64,000 nt of DNA from Natronospirillum operosum (GTDB lineage: Bacteria; Pseudomonadota; Gammaproteobacteria; Pseudomonadales; Natronospirillaceae), in NCBI RefSeq assembly GCF_004768465.1, contig NZ_SRMF01000002.1, positions 456,401-520,400 of the forward strand. Reading direction: 5' to 3'. Under the pieces are notes generated by a model. The model saw nothing but the letters and a program-made list of their open reading frames with translations. It had not been told where the DNA came from and searched no databases. This document shows, piece by piece, positions 9,058 to 19,589 of this stretch (the stretch's first letter is position 1; every line of letters begins with the position of its first letter). Both the position numbers and the translations under genes were made by a program.

Positions 9058-10248
9058 ATGGATCACAACCAGTATCGTGAGCAGTTGGCAGCCCACCTGC
9101 AAGGGTCTGAAAATCACCTGCCCCCGGACGAACTTGCGACGCGATTACGCCGGTTGCGTGCCGGCATGGCCGAACGGGAACTGCACGCCGTACTGCTGAC
9201 GAATCCCGCTGAAATTCACTATTACAGTGGCTACAGCACCTTCGAGGTATCGGTACATACGGCGCTGCTGATCACGGCCAACCAGTCCGTGCTGCAGGTG
9301 CCGTCCATCGAAACCGGTCCCGCCGTGACCACTGCGGTCTGTGATCAGATCATCGGTTATCTGTGGGAGGCCCCCGAAACCGTTACCGAGCCCCTGCTGG
9401 AGCTGCTCGGCGCGCAGACGGTGCTGGGGCTGGACACCTGGTCGCCCGGGCTGCGGGCCGGCCTGGCCCGGCAACTGGAACATCACCTCGGTGCCGATCG
9501 CATACGCCCTGTCGGTGATCTGGTACAGCGCCAGCGAAGGGTCAAGTCCGCCTATGAAATCAACCTGTTGCAGCGCAGTGCCGACTTGACCAGTATCGGT
9601 CTGCAGGCGGCGATCGACTGCATCCGACCCGGTGTCACCGAACAGGCCATCGCTGCCCAGGGCGCCCGGGCATTGCTGGCTGCCGGCAGCGAGTTCATGA
9701 GCCTGCAACCCATTGTCACCAGTGGCCCGCGGACCAGTGTCATTCATCTGAATCACTCGGCGCGCAAGGTGTCTGCCGGGGAGCCGGTGTTTCTGGAGTT
9801 CGGGGCCGCCTTCCGGCGCTATACGGCACCCATGATGCGAACGGCCGTTGCCGGAGATGGCCCTCCCGGTAACGCCCTGCTGCGTTTGCGGGACCTCTGC
9901 AGCCGGTTGCAGGATACTCTGTGCCGCACCATGCGCCCGGGCCACAGCTTTGATGAAGCCGCCCGTGCGGCCGAAAAAATACTGGCGCCCAGTGTCGATG
10001 AGGTCTTTTTTTCCGGCGTCTTCGGCTATGCTGTGGGGGCTCAGTTTCCACCGAGCTGGGTAGAAGGCACCGGCTATATCGCACGCGATCAGACCCCGGT
10101 GTTCGAGCCCGGCATGGTATTCCATCTGCCCCTGTGTCTGCGCCAGCCTGGATACCGGGGGGTTGGACTGAGCAACACCGTGGTGGTAGGTACTCAAGGG
10201 GCCCGCCCCCTCACAGACAATGACTTTACCCTGGCAGTCAGGGGATAA
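9058..10248 (+). CDS. M24-family hydrolase of the ectoine hydrolase (DoeA/EutD) branch, probably metal-free
   Basis: A 396-residue pita-bread-fold protein. The N-terminal half (LTNPAEIHYYSGYSTFEV) and C-terminal catalytic half follow the aminopeptidase P/creatinase plan. The metal ligands of true Xaa-Pro peptidases are absent: the first aspartate motif reads FLEFGAAFRRYTAPMMRT, and the usual histidine and glutamate positions are FGYAVGAQFPPSWVEG and GMVFHLPLCL. These segments match the pattern I know for ectoine hydrolases (E at the first position, a PP-D/S-W loop, GMxFHxxxxL). It is therefore likely to hydrolyse a small amide or cyclic amidine rather than a peptide. It precedes a DAO-family dehydrogenase and hutC on the same strand. 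No DoeB deacetylase or ectoine transporter is present, so ectoine itself is not supported. The ATG at 9058 is preferred to an in-frame GTG at 9049. Confidence 0.7.
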   Translation: MDHNQYREQLAAHLQGSENHLPPDELATRLRRLRAGMAERELHAVLLTNPAEIHYYSGYSTFEVSVHTALLITANQSVLQVPSIETGPAVTTAVCDQIIGYLWEAPETVTEPLLELLGAQTVLGLDTWSPGLRAGLARQLEHHLGADRIRPVGDLVQRQRRVKSAYEINLLQRSADLTSIGLQAAIDCIRPGVTEQAIAAQGARALLAAGSEFMSLQPIVTSGPRTSVIHLNHSARKVSAGEPVFLEFGAAFRRYTAPMMRTAVAGDGPPGNALLRLRDLCSRLQDTLCRTMRPGHSFDEAARAAEKILAPSVDEVFFSGVFGYAVGAQFPPSWVEGTGYIARDQTPVFEPGMVFHLPLCLRQPGYRGVGLSNTVVVGTQGARPLTDNDFTLAVRG

Positions 10249-10314
10249 ACCGAGTCGGGCTGCAACGGGCCCGCCCTCTGGACAGGCAAGCCAGAGCAGA
10301 TTGAAGGAGGCTGC

Positions 10315-11613
10315 ATGAAAGTGATTGTTGCTGGTGCCGGTGTGGTTGGCATGACCACCGCCTGGGTGCTGGCCCGTCGTGGGCACCAGGTCACCGTGAT
10401 CGACTCGCATGGTGGCCCGGCCATGGAGACCAGTCGTGGCAACGCAGGCCAGCGGTCCTATGGTTTCCTTTACCCCTGGGCTGATCCCGCCATGATCCGT
10501 ACCGGGCTGCAGGGCCTGTTGCGCCGCAAGGGCCCGTTGAAGATCGGCTTCCCGGTATCAGGGCGTACGCTGCAGTTTCTGTGCATGACCGCCGACTTTG
10601 CCACCCGTCGGGGCCTGTTCGACGTCAATCGCAGGGCCATGCTGCAACTCGCCATGCTGAGCCGGGAAGGTTTCGAGGAAGTCGACCGCACCCTGAAAAT
10701 TGACTATGACCAGGCCAGTCTGGGCCTGCTGGAGACCGCCAGCAACCGCGAGCGCCAATCCATTCTGATGCAGAAAACCCGCCTGCTGGACGAACTGGGC
10801 ATCGAGCATGAATGGCTCAACCCCCGCGCGGCACGGCTCCACGAACCCGGTCTGCTCGGGTCAGCCCCCCTGCACGGCGCCATGTATCTGCCCGGTGATG
10901 CCACCGGGGACAGTCAGCTGTTTACTCGTGGTCTGGCGGAGGCCTGCCGACAGCAGGGTGTGGACCTGCGTTACCGCGTGGAGATTACCGGCTGGGATAT
11001 CCGCTATGCGCGTATTCGCGGCATCCGGGTCCGGGACTATGCCATGCACCAGGCCGAACACGCCGAAGGCAGCACCGGCTACCTGAGCGCAGATCGCTAT
11101 GTGCTGGCCGCCGGCTGCGGTTCCCGGGAACTGGCCCGGCAACTGGGCCTGTCACTGCCGCTGTACCCGGTCAAGGGCTACTCCCTGACTGCACCGGTGC
11201 GCAACGAGCACCGGGCACCGCGATCCACCGTGCTGGACGACCACTACAAGCTGGCCATTACCCGACTCGGCGAACGGGTACGGGTCACCGGTTTTGCCGA
11301 ACTGACCGATTTCCATCGGCGCTTGCCCGAGCGTCGCCTGCAGACCCTGCGCCAAGGCTTCAATGAGCGTTTCCCGGGCAGCGTCGACCTCGGCATGGCC
11401 AAGGCCTGGACCGGTTTTCGTCCCATGACGCCGGACGGCCCGCCAGCCATCGGTCCGGTCCGGCAGTTGGAGAACCTGCTGCTGAATACCGGCCACGGCA
11501 CCTTTGGCTGGACCCTGTCAATGGGCAGCGCCGAGTTGCTGGGTCAGATGCTGGACGGTGAAAAACCCTCGATACCGGTCGACGCCTTCCGCGCCGACCG
11601 ATTCAGTCGCTGA
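10315..11613 (+). CDS. DAO-family FAD-dependent dehydrogenase (D-amino acid dehydrogenase DadA-like)
   Basis: A 432-residue flavoprotein with the N-terminal dinucleotide-binding motif VIVAGAGVVGMTTAW, a family sequence ETSRGNAGQRSYGFLYPWADP like DadA, a middle VKGYSLTAPV segment, and the C-terminal GFRPMTPDGPPAIGP plus NTGHGTFGWTLSMGS typical of DadA. DadA oxidises D-amino acids to 2-oxo acids and passes electrons to the respiratory chain. A very strong ribosome site, AAGGAGG, lies just before the ATG. It sits 66 bp after the M24 hydrolase and 17 bp before hutC, so the three are probably co-transcribed. The context suggests oxidation of an amino or N-alkylamino product released by the hydrolase, possibly histidine-related; this is inference. 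Confidence 0.8.
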   Translation: MKVIVAGAGVVGMTTAWVLARRGHQVTVIDSHGGPAMETSRGNAGQRSYGFLYPWADPAMIRTGLQGLLRRKGPLKIGFPVSGRTLQFLCMTADFATRRGLFDVNRRAMLQLAMLSREGFEEVDRTLKIDYDQASLGLLETASNRERQSILMQKTRLLDELGIEHEWLNPRAARLHEPGLLGSAPLHGAMYLPGDATGDSQLFTRGLAEACRQQGVDLRYRVEITGWDIRYARIRGIRVRDYAMHQAEHAEGSTGYLSADRYVLAAGCGSRELARQLGLSLPLYPVKGYSLTAPVRNEHRAPRSTVLDDHYKLAITRLGERVRVTGFAELTDFHRRLPERRLQTLRQGFNERFPGSVDLGMAKAWTGFRPMTPDGPPAIGPVRQLENLLLNTGHGTFGWTLSMGSAELLGQMLDGEKPSIPVDAFRADRFSR

Positions 11614-11630
11614 GGGTGGTGCCGGGTCAG

Positions 11631-12347
11631 ATGAAGGCACAGGCTGGTCAATCTCCGCGCTACCGGGTAATCAAGGAGTTCCTGACCGAGCGCATTCACA
11701 ACGGTGAATTTGCCCCCAACCACCAGATTCCGCCGGAGGAGCAGCTCGCCCGCGATTTCGGGGTCAGTCGCATGACCGCCAACCGGGCCATCCGTGAACT
11801 GGTGCAGGAAGGCTACCTGATTCGCCAGGTCGGCCTGGGTACCTTCGTGACGGATCGCAAGGCCGAGTCACCGCTGCAGGACATTCGCAATATTGCCGAG
11901 GAAGTGAGACTGCGCGGCCATGAGTATGACAATCGGGTGCTGATCTGCGAGGCCATCAAGGCCGACGACGAAGTGGCCCTGCGCCTGGGTGTGCGGGTCA
12001 GCAGCCGGGTATTTCACAGCATCATCGTGCATCGTGAGAACGGGGTGCCGATCCAGCTCGAGAACCGCTATGTGAACCCGCGCTGGGTACCACACTATCT
12101 GGACACGGACTTCAGTCGGCATACCCCCAATGAAGTGCTGGTAGCCAGTTGTCCGATCAGTGATCTGGAACACATCGTGGAAGCCGTACTGCCGGATGCA
12201 GAAACCGCAGAGTGGTTGGAAATCGGGCGCGACGAACCCTGCCTGAGCGTGATTCGTCGCACCTGGTCCAACGAGCATCTGATCAGCTATGCCCGTCTGC
12301 TGCACCCCGGCGATCGCTACAAGCTGCGCTCTGCGATGCCGGGGTGA
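11631..12347 (+). CDS. hutC: Histidine utilisation repressor HutC (GntR/HutC family)
   Basis: A 238-residue repressor. The N-terminal winged helix (about residues 1-78) has EEQLARDFGVSRMTANRAIRELVQEGYLIRQVGLGTF. The C-terminal UTRA effector domain (about 90-235) holds the HutC features NRYVNPRWVPHYL, LEHIVEAVLP and LHPGDRYKL. In Pseudomonas and Klebsiella HutC represses hut genes and is released by urocanate. Two matching palindromes are present at 13757-13768 and 13931-13942. The ATG at 11631 is chosen over a GTG at 11616. It follows the DAO gene closely and is convergent with the YjiH-family gene, leaving only seven bases between stops. Confidence 0.93.
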   Translation: MKAQAGQSPRYRVIKEFLTERIHNGEFAPNHQIPPEEQLARDFGVSRMTANRAIRELVQEGYLIRQVGLGTFVTDRKAESPLQDIRNIAEEVRLRGHEYDNRVLICEAIKADDEVALRLGVRVSSRVFHSIIVHRENGVPIQLENRYVNPRWVPHYLDTDFSRHTPNEVLVASCPISDLEHIVEAVLPDAETAEWLEIGRDEPCLSVIRRTWSNEHLISYARLLHPGDRYKLRSAMPG

Positions 12348-12354
12348 CGCGCTG

Positions 12355-13689
12355 TCAACCGGTCAGCGCCACCACCCCGTAGGCCACGGGCACGGCAATG
12401 AACAGGCTCAGCGCCACGCGGATAAACCAGACGGCCACGATACGCGGGATCGACAGTGGAATCCGGGTGGCCAGGATGCAGGGAATGGAAGCCGAGAAAA
12501 ACAGCACCGACGACACCGAGACCACGCCCGCAGCAAAACGAGCCGCCAGATCGGCTTCGGTCATCAGCAGGGCCGGCAGGAACATCTCGGCCAGGCCCGC
12601 AGCGGCAGCACGGGACAGGTCCAGGGCTTCCGGCAGCCCCCAGATGGCGACAAAGGGCCAGAACACCAGACCCAGCCAGTCGAACAGCGGCGTGTGATTG
12701 GCCACCACCAGCCCGATCAGGCCGACTGACATGATGGACGGCAGAATGCTGATGGCCATGATCAGGCCTTCTTTCACATTCAGACGCACACTCTCCACCA
12801 GCCCCGGCGACTCGGCGGCACCCTGCAAACCGGCTCGCCACGCCGACGACAGCCGCTTGCCTTTCGGCACATCGTCTTCGGCGCGCTCGCTCCGGTTGTC
12901 CATGCCGCGCAGTGGCGGCAGACGCACGGTAATGGCGGTGACCGCAAAGGTGATCAGCAACGTCAGCCAGAAGTACCAGTTCCAGATATGCATCAGGTCC
13001 AGCGTGCGCGCTACAATGATCATGAAGGTGGCCGACACGGTCGAGAAGCCGGTGGCAATGATGGCTGCTTCCTTGGCGGAATACTGACCGGCGGAATAGA
13101 CCCGGTTGGTGATCAGCAGGCCGATGGAATAGCTGCCCACAAAGGATGCCACCGCATCAATGGCAGAGCGGCCCGGGGTTTTCCAGATCGGCCTCATTAG
13201 CGGCTGGAACAGCACACCGACCAGTTGCAGCAACCCGAAACTGATCAGCAAGGCCAGAAACACGGCCCCGACCGGGACAATCAGACCGACCGAAATCACC
13301 AGAGTTTCAAACAGGAACGGCAGCATGTCCGGCGCCTGCAGCATGGCCGGCCCCCAGCCGGAGATGGCCATCAGCGCTGCCATCACGCCCAGCAGCTTGA
13401 GCACGGTGAATGTACGTTCGGTCAGCGTGCCTTTCCACTGCCCGGTCACAAACGGATAGATGGCGCCAGCCACAATCATGGCCAGTGCCACCCAGGCGGC
13501 CGCCCCACCGAGCAGAGAACGCAGACCGCTGACCATATGGTCCAGCGGAATGGTACGAGTATCGCCAATAGTGATGGGTGCAAAGAAGATGAACAAACCC
13601 AGCGCACTGGGAATGAGCAGTTTGAGTGCAAGCTTCCAGTCCGGCTGGATGCCGCCGCTCTGGCCTGTCGCCTTGGTGTTTTCCGACAT
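12355..13689 (-). CDS. YjiH-family membrane protein, probable hut-linked transporter
   Basis: A 444-residue polytopic protein with about ten hydrophobic segments and the Gate/nucleoside-recognition fold of the YjiH family (PLMRPIWKTPGRSAIDAVASFVGSYSIGLLITNRVY; ISILPSIMSVGLIGLVVANHTPLFDWLGLVFWPF). Family members are often found in histidine utilisation clusters. It faces hutIGUH across a shared regulatory region, and the promoter facing it carries a HutC palindrome. It is therefore the best candidate importer (histidine or urocanate) in the cluster, since no amino-acid permease or ABC histidine transporter is present. The substrate has not been shown by the sequence itself. Confidence 0.8.
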   Translation of the reverse strand: MSENTKATGQSGGIQPDWKLALKLLIPSALGLFIFFAPITIGDTRTIPLDHMVSGLRSLLGGAAAWVALAMIVAGAIYPFVTGQWKGTLTERTFTVLKLLGVMAALMAISGWGPAMLQAPDMLPFLFETLVISVGLIVPVGAVFLALLISFGLLQLVGVLFQPLMRPIWKTPGRSAIDAVASFVGSYSIGLLITNRVYSAGQYSAKEAAIIATGFSTVSATFMIIVARTLDLMHIWNWYFWLTLLITFAVTAITVRLPPLRGMDNRSERAEDDVPKGKRLSSAWRAGLQGAAESPGLVESVRLNVKEGLIMAISILPSIMSVGLIGLVVANHTPLFDWLGLVFWPFVAIWGLPEALDLSRAAAAGLAEMFLPALLMTEADLAARFAAGVVSVSSVLFFSASIPCILATRIPLSIPRIVAVWFIRVALSLFIAVPVAYGVVALTG

Positions 13690-13756
13690 GAGTGTAGCCC
13701 CTCTTCGGGTGATGGTTGTTGAACGGGCAAGCGTCGGAGGACGCGATGTATTGTTT

Positions 13757-13795
13757 TTGTATATACAATAAAATCGATGAGTGACAATTTGTCAA
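13757..13795 (-). promoter_or_regulatory. Leftward promoter with HutC-type operator (for the YjiH-family gene)
   Basis: Read leftward, TTGACA (13795-13790), a 17-base spacer and TTTATT (13772-13767) form a plausible sigma-70 promoter. The perfect palindrome TTGTATATACAA at 13757-13768 overlaps the end of the -10 element. The TGTATATACA core agrees with the HutC operators I know from Pseudomonas and Klebsiella, so binding here should block transcription when urocanate is absent. Confidence 0.7.
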
Positions 13796-13905
13796 TACAA
13801 TTGACATCACGACCATGCACCTCAATGCAGCCCTCATTAGCCAGCGTCAAGCCGAGGCACCTGCCTTTTTGGTAACATTCCATTACAGATCGACAGAAAA
13901 TCGGG

Positions 13906-13942
13906 TTGACATCCCGGCGCCTCTGTTTAATTGTATATACAA
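13906..13942 (+). promoter_or_regulatory. Rightward promoter with HutC-type operator (for hutIGUH)
   Basis: TTGACA at 13906-13911 is followed by an AT-rich region at the correct distance, where the palindrome TTGTATATACAA (13931-13942) overlaps the expected -10 position. The 12-bp palindrome is identical to that in the opposing promoter. The ribosome site AGGAGG of hutI begins 13 bases further on, giving a short leader. Confidence 0.72.
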
Positions 13943-13965
13943 ATCAACAGAACACAGGAGGTCAT

Positions 13966-15165
13966 GTGCTGGCACCCAGACGACTGTGGCACAACATCAC
14001 ACTGTTCGACGGCCGAACTCTGCAGCCCGTGCCCATGACCATAGCCGTGATCGACGATCGTATAGAGCAGGTCTGCCCGACAACCGACGCGGCCGGCCTC
14101 GAAGGCGAAGTCATGCAGGTAGGTGGCGTCATGACCCCGGGCCTGATCGACTGCCATACCCATCTGGTATTCGGCGGTCAGCGCGCCGACGAGTTCGAGC
14201 AGCGCCTGGAAGGCGCCAGCTACGAAGACATTGCACACGCCGGCGGCGGCATTCTCAGCACGGTGCGCGCCACCCGGGCAGCCAGCGAAGACGAGCTCCA
14301 TGCCCAGGCCAGGCCCCGTCTGGAAGCCCTGCTGCGCGACGGCGTGACCACGGTCGAGATCAAGTCGGGCTACGGTCTCACGACAGAAGACGAACTCAAG
14401 ATGCTGCGCGTCGCCCGTCGTCTGGGGCGAGAGCTGCCGGTACGCGTACAGACCACCTTTCTCGGTGCTCATGCCCTGCCACCGGAATTCAAGGGCAACG
14501 CGGACGGCTATATCGATCTGGTCTGCCACGAGATGATCCCTGCTGTGGCCGCCGCAGGCCTGGCCGATGCGGTGGATGTATTCTGTGAAGGCATTGCCTT
14601 TTCGGTGGCCCAGAGCGAGCGCGTGTTTCAGGCCGCCCAGGCCCATGGCCTACCGGTCAAGGCGCATGCCGAACAGTTGTCGAATCTCGGCGGCAGTGCA
14701 CTGACGGCCCGTTACAAAGGGTTGTCTGCCGACCATATCGAGTGGCTCGACGAACCGACCGTCAAGGCCATGGCCGAGGCCGGCACCGTGGCCACCCTGT
14801 TGCCCGGCGCCTTCTATACCCTGCGTGAAACCCGAGTGCCGCCGATCGAGCTGCTGCGCCAGCACGGCGTGCCCATGGCCGTCGCCACCGATGGCAACCC
14901 GGGCTCGTCGCCGATTTTCCAGCTGACGCTGATGCTGCACATGGCCTGCACTCTGTTCCGCCTGACCCCACAGGAAGCCCTGCAGGGCGTCACCACCAAT
15001 GCGGCCCAGGCTCTGGGCCTGCAGCAGCAGACCGGCCGCATCGCCCCCGGCCTTGCCGCCGACTTCTGCCTGTGGGACATCGACGCCCCCAACGAACTGG
15101 CCTATGCCGTTCAACCCGGGCGTCTGGTGGAGAGAGTCTTCAACGGTGGGGTACATAAGGCGTGA
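13966..15165 (+). CDS. hutI: Imidazolonepropionase HutI
   Basis: A 399-residue amidohydrolase that opens 4-imidazolone-5-propionate to N-formimidoyl-glutamate, the third step of histidine breakdown. Metal ligands H64 and H66 lie in [14 protein letters not shown]; the substrate-site region [20 protein letters not shown], the VEIKSGYGL strand and [10 protein letters not shown] are all typical. The start is a GTG at 13966, four bases after AGGAGG; an in-frame ATG at 13906 would overlap the operator and promoter. It is the first gene of hutIGUH. The 167 bp between it and hutG hold a folded repeat element. Confidence 0.95.
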   Translation: MLAPRRLWHNITLFDGRTLQPVPMTIAVIDDRIEQVCPTTDAAGLEGEVMQVGGVMTPGLIDCHTHLVFGGQRADEFEQRLEGASYEDIAHAGGGILSTVRATRAASEDELHAQARPRLEALLRDGVTTVEIKSGYGLTTEDELKMLRVARRLGRELPVRVQTTFLGAHALPPEFKGNADGYIDLVCHEMIPAVAAAGLADAVDVFCEGIAFSVAQSERVFQAAQAHGLPVKAHAEQLSNLGGSALTARYKGLSADHIEWLDEPTVKAMAEAGTVATLLPGAFYTLRETRVPPIELLRQHGVPMAVATDGNPGSSPIFQLTLMLHMACTLFRLTPQEALQGVTTNAAQALGLQQQTGRIAPGLAADFCLWDIDAPNELAYAVQPGRLVERVFNGGVHKA

Positions 15166-15184
15166 TCGTCGCTGTCGATTCGGA

Positions 15185-15275
15185 CTGGGGTGGAAGGGCG
15201 GGGCGTCTGCCGCCAGGGATGGCGGCAGCCGAGCCTACAGGGATGTATTTACGGCGTCCCCGCCTTGCACCCCAG
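15185..15275. repeat. Extragenic palindromic (REP-like) element between hutI and hutG
   Basis: Outer arms at 15185-15205 and 15255-15275 are imperfect inverted repeats of about 21 bases, beginning CTGGGGTG and ending CACCCCAG. Inside, CTGCCGCCA-GGGA-TGGCGGCAG (15207-15228) is a perfect 9-bp stem with a four-base loop, followed by GAGCCTACAGGGATGTATTT and a GCGTCCCC segment. I recognise this style as an extragenic palindrome scattered after genes in several gammaproteobacteria. It has no ORF. It could stabilise or attenuate the mRNA between hutI and hutG. Confidence 0.6.
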
Positions 15276-15332
15276 CCGGGTCGACACGGTGTTGAGTCAA
15301 ATTGACAGGAGCCACAGGCACAGGAGCAGATG

Positions 15333-16301
15333 ATGCCAGATCCTATTAGAGCAGACAGACTTCCGGACATGGACAGCTGGCAAGGCCGTATTGACCCGGA
15401 GCCAAAGAGCGAGCGCTGGCATCAGGTGGTGACTCCGTGGGCAGGTCAGGCGGACCCCGGCTTTGCCTTGCTGGGGTTTGCCTGTGACGAGGGCGTGCGG
15501 CGCAACAAGGGTCGCGTGGGTGCCAAAGGCGGACCTACCGCCCTGCGCCGCACCCTGTCCAGCCTGGCGCTGCACCATGCTCATCCCTTGCGCGATGCCG
15601 GTGATATTGTCTGCGCCGACGATGATCTGGCCGGTGCCCAGCAGCGCCTGGCGGATGCCGTTCAGGGCTTGCTGGCAGCCAGTCAGACGCCGCTGATCAT
15701 GGGTGGCGGTCACGAAATCGCCCTGGGCACCTGGACCGGTCTGGCGCAACATCTGGCAGCCAGAGATACCGAGCAGACCCCTCGCATCGGCATCATCAAT
15801 TTCGATGCCCATTTCGATCTGCGCGACCCGGGTCAGGGCCCCTCCTCCGGTACGCCCTTTGCGCAAATCGCCGCTGCCTGTGAAGACCGGGGCTGGCCCT
15901 TCCGCTATGCCTGTCTGGGCGTCAGCCGCGCTGCCAACACCCGGGCCCTGTTCAAACGGGCCGACGAGCTCGCTGTGGTCTACCGCGAAGACCACACCAT
16001 GACACCGGCTGCCCTGCCCGAGCTGCACGGCCTGCTGACCGATTTCATGGCCGACTGCGACCAGGTCTATCTCACCATCTGCCTGGATGTATTCCCGGCA
16101 GCCACCGTCCCCGGAGTCAGCGCACCGGCGGCGCGCGGTGTGTCGCTGGACGTGATTGAGCCGCTGCTGGTGCAAATAGCCCGCAGCGGCCGGCTCGCGG
16201 TCACCGACATGGCCGAACTGAACCCGGATTTCGACATTGACCAGCGCTCGGCTCGCGTGGCCGCGCGCCTGTTCCATACACTGACACAACACTGGGCGTG
16301 A
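15333..16301 (+). CDS. hutG: Formimidoylglutamase HutG (arginase family)
   Basis: A 322-residue ureohydrolase that cleaves N-formimidoyl-glutamate to glutamate and formamide. The Mn-binding sets are visible: GGGHEIALG, then NFDAHFDLR, then LTICLDVFPAATVPGVSAPA. In the last, the canonical D-x-D has a cysteine at the first aspartate position. Two ATGs are adjacent; I chose the second (15333), six bases after GGAG, over 15330. It follows the extragenic repeat and lies 40 bp before hutU. With HutG present and no HutF or deacylase, the direct four-enzyme route to glutamate is indicated. Confidence 0.92.
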   Translation: MPDPIRADRLPDMDSWQGRIDPEPKSERWHQVVTPWAGQADPGFALLGFACDEGVRRNKGRVGAKGGPTALRRTLSSLALHHAHPLRDAGDIVCADDDLAGAQQRLADAVQGLLAASQTPLIMGGGHEIALGTWTGLAQHLAARDTEQTPRIGIINFDAHFDLRDPGQGPSSGTPFAQIAAACEDRGWPFRYACLGVSRAANTRALFKRADELAVVYREDHTMTPAALPELHGLLTDFMADCDQVYLTICLDVFPAATVPGVSAPAARGVSLDVIEPLLVQIARSGRLAVTDMAELNPDFDIDQRSARVAARLFHTLTQHWA

Positions 16302-16341
16302 GCGGCTGCAAGCTGCCCCGTCCTGAGCGAGGAGATTCACC

Positions 16342-18026
<1,685 letters not shown>

Positions 18027-18027
<1 letters not shown>

Positions 18028-19559
18028 TGGACACCCTGACTCTGCAACCGGGCGCCATGACACTGGCCGACTGGCGCCGGATCTACACCAGCCAGGTGCA
18101 ACTGGCACTGCCGGACTGCGCCCGCGCTGAAATGACGGCCTCGGTGGACTGTGTCAACCGGGTGGTGGCGGAGGACCGCACCGTCTATGGCATCAATACC
18201 GGATTCGGTCTGCTCGCCCAGACACGTATCGAACCCGGTGAACTGGAACACCTGCAGCAGGCGCTGGTGCTGTCGCATGCCGCCGGTGTCGGCGCGGCAC
18301 TGGACGACGATATGGTGCGTCTGATCATGGCACTGAAAATCAACAGCCTGGCCCGGGGCCATTCCGGCATCCGGCCCGAGGTGGTCGAGGCGCTGGTCAG
18401 CCTGGTCAATGCCGGAGTTTACCCCCATATTCCGGGTCGCGGGTCCTGCGGCGCCTCGGGTGATCTGGCACCACTGGCGCACATGAGCCTGATTCTGCTG
18501 GGTGAAGGCCAGGCGCGCTGGCAGGGTCAGTGGCTGGACGCCTTCGAGGCATTGGCCAAGGCCGGGCTGGAGCCGTTGCGGCTGGCCCCCAAGGAAGGTC
18601 TGGCCTTGCTGAACGGCACCCAGGTCTCCACCGCCTATGCGCTGCGCGGCCTGTTCGATGCCGAAGATCTCTATGCCGCCGCCACCGTCTGTGGCGCACT
18701 TACGGTCGAGGCCACTCTGAGTTCGCGCACGCCTTTTGACCCGCGCATTCATGCGGTTCGGGGGCAGCCGGGCCAGATCGACGCGGCCGCTGCCTATCGC
18801 CATCTGCTGGGTGAAGAGAGCGCCATCAGCCGTTCGCACGCCGACTGCGACAAGGTGCAGGATCCCTATTCACTGCGCTGCCAGCCGCAGGTAATGGGCG
18901 CCTGCCTGACCCAGTTGCGCCAGGCCGCCGAGGTACTGGCCATTGAGGCCAATGCGGTGTCGGACAACCCACTGGTCTTTGCCCAGGACGACGAGATTCT
19001 GTCCGGCGGCAACTTCCACGCCGAGCCGGTGGCCATGGCGGCCGACAACCTGGCCCTGGCACTCGCCGAAATCGGCAGCCTGACCGAGCGGCGCATCTCG
19101 CTGATGATGGATACGCATATGTCCCAACTGCCGCCGTTCCTGGTGGAAAACGGCGGCGTGAACTCCGGCTTCATGATTGCCCAGGTCACTGCCGCAGCGC
19201 TGGCCAGTGACAACAAGGCGCTGGCACATCCGGCCTCGGTCGACAGCCTGCCCACCTCAGCCAATCAGGAAGACCATGTGTCCATGGCCCCCAATGCGGG
19301 CCTTCGTCTCTGGCAGATGGCAGACAATGTGCGCCATGTCATTGCCATTGAATGGCTGGCCGCCTGTCAGGGGCTGGATTTCAGAAACGGCCTGCAGACC
19401 ACCGAAGTGCTGGAGCAGGCACGCGGCTGGCTGCGCGAACAGGTGCCCTACTATGCCGAGGATCGCTTCTTTGCGCCGGATATCGAGGCAGCAGACCGGT
19501 TGCTGCGCGAGCGCCGGCTGAATGACCTGCTGCCGGCCAATCTGTTGCCCGGCCTGTAG
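18027..19559 (+). CDS. hutH: Histidine ammonia-lyase HutH
   Basis: A 510-residue lyase that removes ammonia from L-histidine to give urocanate. The tripeptide A143-S144-G145 in [17 protein letters not shown] forms the MIO cofactor by self-cyclisation, almost the same position as in Pseudomonas HutH. NTGFG near the N-terminus, SDNPLV, and [10 protein letters not shown] complete the active site. It ends the hutIGUH operon and is convergent with the diguanylate cyclase gene, 30 bp away. Confidence 0.97.
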
Positions 19560-19589
19560 AACCGGGCAGGCAACCGCATAAGCCCCAGA

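Noticed and set aside
9058..10248. Annotation as a metallo Xaa-Pro aminopeptidase
   Set aside because: The five metal ligands expected for that activity are not present in the conserved motifs.
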